Below, piece by piece: positions 62,337 through 64,000 of a DNA stretch of 64,000 bases. How positions within the stretch are numbered: the first letter of the stretch is position 1; each line of letters starts with the position of its first letter. The position numbers and the translations under genes are program-made. Origin of the DNA: Desulfurobacterium atlanticum (lineage in GTDB: Bacteria > Aquificota > Aquificia > Desulfurobacteriales > Desulfurobacteriaceae); contig NZ_FZOB01000001.1 in assembly GCF_900188395.1 (NCBI RefSeq), positions 244,981-308,980 of the forward strand, read 5' to 3'. A model generated the notes under the pieces. It had not been told where the DNA came from. It saw nothing but the letters and a program-made list of their open reading frames with translations, and ran no database searches.

Positions 62337-63731
62337 ATGAAACATAGAAAAGAGGAAATTTTCAGGAAGATTCCTTCTGTTAACAGGTTAATTACGCTTA
62401 TTCCAGATGAGATTAAAGTAGAATATAAGCAAGGTTTTTTAACAGAAATAGCAAGAGAATCGCTTGATTTTTTAAGAAAAAAAATTCTGGCTGGAGAAGT
62501 GGAAGATTTTGATGATGACTTTCTAAAAGACTTATTTTTGAAATTTCTTGAAAAGAGAAAGATCTTTAATTTAAGGAGAGTTATCAATGCAACAGGTGTA
62601 ATAATTCACACAAATCTTGGAAGGTCTCCAATATCTGAAAAAGTGGCTGAGCATATTGGAAATATAGTTACAGGATACAGTAATCTTGAAATAGACCTTG
62701 AAACGGGAAAAAGAGGATTAAGGTATCAAAACGTTGAGGAACTTCTGAAAAGGTTAACCGGGGCTGAAGCTGTCTGTATAGTAAATAACAACGCTGCAGC
62801 AGTTTTGCTTGTTCTTTCTTCACTTGCATCTGGTAAAGAAGTGATAGTCTCAAGAGGAGAACTGATTGAAATTGGAGGTTCTTTTAGAATTCCTGATGTT
62901 ATGGAGCAAAGTGGTGCGGTTTTAAGAGAGGTCGGAACAACAAATAAGACAAAACTTAAAGACTATGAAGCAGCAATAACTGAAAATACCGCTCTTTTGA
63001 TGAAAGTGCATACAAGTAATTACAGGATTTTAGGTTTTACAGAGTCTGTTTCTGGGAAAGAGCTTGTAGCTCTTGGAAAGAAATATGGAATTCCTGTGTA
63101 TGAAGACCTTGGGAGTGGAAGTTTTGTAGATGTTAGAAAATTTGGACTTTCTTATGAGCCGACCGTTAATGACGTGCTTTCAGGTGGAGTTGATGTAGTT
63201 TCTTTTAGCGGGGACAAACTGTTAGGTGGGCCCCAGGCTGGAATAATACTTGGAAAGAAGGAGCTGATAGAAAAGATAAGGAAACATCCCCTTAATAGAG
63301 CTTTAAGAATAGATAAAATGACCCTTGCTGCCCTTGAGGCAACTTTAAAAATCTATTTAGAAGGAAAAGAGCTTGAAGAGATTCCTGTATGGAAAATGGT
63401 GTCTCAACCTGTCTCAGAGATAGAAAGAAGAGCCGAAAAACTGGTTCAAAAAATCGGCTCTGTAAAAGGCAAAGCCGAAGTGAACATTGAAGAAGTTGTT
63501 TCTGAAATAGGAGGTGGAGCTCTTCCTCTTGAGACGCTACCAAGCTTTGCTGTTACTATAAAGCCAAAGAATACAACTGCTGAAAAGGTATATAGACAGT
63601 TAAGGAGATTACCAGAACCTGTAATAGCACGAATAAAAGATGAAAAAATCGTTTTTGATATGAGAACAGTTTTTGATTCTGAAGTTGAAAAACTTGCAGA
63701 TAGTATATTAGAAGTTTTAAAAAAAGACTAA
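62337..63731 (+). CDS. selA: L-seryl-tRNA(Sec) selenium transferase SelA
   Basis: 464 residues. NATGVIIHTNLGRSPIS is the family's N-terminal signature; EDLGSGSFVD and VVSFSGDKLLGGPQAGII contain the PLP-binding site with its Lys. Converts Ser-tRNA(Sec) to Sec-tRNA(Sec) with selenophosphate in bacteria. So selenoproteins are made. selB, selC and selD are not in the window. Divergent from the DUF3857 gene and followed by a strong terminator. Confidence 0.95.
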   Translation: MKHRKEEIFRKIPSVNRLITLIPDEIKVEYKQGFLTEIARESLDFLRKKILAGEVEDFDDDFLKDLFLKFLEKRKIFNLRRVINATGVIIHTNLGRSPISEKVAEHIGNIVTGYSNLEIDLETGKRGLRYQNVEELLKRLTGAEAVCIVNNNAAAVLLVLSSLASGKEVIVSRGELIEIGGSFRIPDVMEQSGAVLREVGTTNKTKLKDYEAAITENTALLMKVHTSNYRILGFTESVSGKELVALGKKYGIPVYEDLGSGSFVDVRKFGLSYEPTVNDVLSGGVDVVSFSGDKLLGGPQAGIILGKKELIEKIRKHPLNRALRIDKMTLAALEATLKIYLEGKELEEIPVWKMVSQPVSEIERRAEKLVQKIGSVKGKAEVNIEEVVSEIGGGALPLETLPSFAVTIKPKNTTAEKVYRQLRRLPEPVIARIKDEKIVFDMRTVFDSEVEKLADSILEVLKKD

Positions 63732-63738
63732 AAAAGAG

Positions 63739-63761
63739 GGCCGCCTGAGCGGCGGCCTTTT
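63739..63761 (+). terminator. rho-independent terminator of selA
   Basis: GGCCGCC (63739-63745), loop TGAGC, GGCGGCC (63751-63757), then TTTT. The stem is entirely GC in an AT-rich genome. Confidence 0.88.
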
Positions 63762-63768
63762 CATCTAT

Positions 63769-63793
63769 GGGGAGGAGGGAGGGGGATAGGGGG
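63769..63793 (+). other. G-rich tract with G-quadruplex pattern
   Basis: Four G-runs: 63769-63772, 63777-63779, 63781-63785 and 63789-63793, separated by loops of four, one and three bases. It starts eight bases after the selA terminator. The rest of 63794-63897 shows no gene; composition shifts to C-rich on this strand. Confidence 0.5.
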
Positions 63794-63897
63794 TTGTATA
63801 TATCAATAATAGTTCTCAATATGTGTTTGTCAACCCTTCAAAACCTGCATAGGTATACACATACTCCCCACCCACACCAAAGGAAAAAGGCTGCCCA

Positions 63898-63963
63898 CCT
63901 GGTAGTTAAAATATTAAGAGCACTAAACATTCAAATTTTCAGAAAACCAAAACCACTACCAGG
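63898..63963 (+). promoter_or_regulatory. inverted repeat overlapping a ribosome-binding site
   Basis: CCTGGTAG (63898-63905) and CTACCAGG (63956-63963) are perfect 8-base complements separated by 50 bases. The right arm covers the first three bases of AGGAGG (63961-63966), so pairing in RNA could hide the RBS of the gene at 63973. Confidence 0.4.
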
Positions 63964-63972
63964 AGGACAACC

Positions 63973-64000
63973 ATGCAGCTAAATATAAACCTATACCACG
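63973..64000 (+). CDS. start of an unknown gene (3' part outside the window)
   Basis: ATG at 63973 six bases after AGGAGG, giving MQLNINLYH before the window ends. Too short to identify. The strong RBS is the main support. Confidence 0.5.

Overview
The window is a gene-dense, AT-rich bacterial chromosome segment with short intergenic gaps and many 1-4 base gene overlaps. The gene set points to a Gram-negative, anaerobic or microaerophilic, probably thermophilic chemolithotroph. The markers are lpxA and an Omp85 protein, a fumarate reductase/succinate dehydrogenase of the CCG-subunit type, Nik-type nickel uptake, SelA plus the tRNA selenouridine enzyme, and a type III-A CRISPR system with an ATTACGAC repeat end. 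Aquificota, and within them the Desulfurobacteriaceae, are the best fit; this is inference from gene content, not from a marker gene.

Layout. 1-2664 (+): end of fabZ, lpxA, gatB. 2668-3162 (-): TPR-like protein. 3225-4262 (+): mnmH/selU. 4245-7657 (-): nickel/cobalt ECF-type uptake operon nikK-M-L-Q-O. 7931-8443 (+): C_GCAxxG-type redox protein behind a clear promoter and a perfect FNR-type box. 8467-11992 (-): sdhA-sdhB-CCG subunit. 12120-18998 (+): zinc-ribbon protein, urea-transporter/M23-peptidase fusion, beta-barrel protein, radical SAM protein, Omp85 protein. 19000-31525 (-): complete Pel exopolysaccharide operon (C-D-E-F-G-A, then a separate membrane/TPR gene and a SPOR-TPR-barrel PelB). 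31639-35478 (-): mazG, usp, mtnA, ruvA, ruvB in one overlapping operon. 35567-38924 (+): pdxJ, acpS and a second Fe-S/flavoprotein pair. 38959-41102 (-): cREC-like gene, gatC, gatA. 58608-62280 (-): DUF3857/transglutaminase protein (broken at an A7 tract), tsaD, ppk2. 62337-63731 (+): selA. 63762-64000: a G-rich tract, an inverted repeat and the first codons of an unknown gene.

The standout is 41191-58529, a type III-A CRISPR defence island: an unknown 285-residue protein; a Lon-protease/SAVED fusion (CalpL-like); a Cas10 with GGDD but no HD domain; csm2-csm3-csm4; csm5 split by a -1 frameshift at A7; cas6; two large dynamin-like GTPases; cas1; two tandem cas2 genes; a leader; and an array of 45 repeats and 44 spacers. 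The combination suggests an RNA-triggered, cyclic-oligoadenylate-signalling system whose output is a protease (SAVED senses the nucleotide, Lon cuts a partner), with a possible membrane-acting dynamin pair as a further arm. Many spacers, read in the inferred crRNA direction, are antisense to ribosome-binding sites and start codons of target genes, and several carry terminator-like hairpins. Four hit the start of one gene family, and three consecutive spacers are identical.

The Lon-SAVED partner gene and the dynamin pair are the parts most likely to be undescribed.
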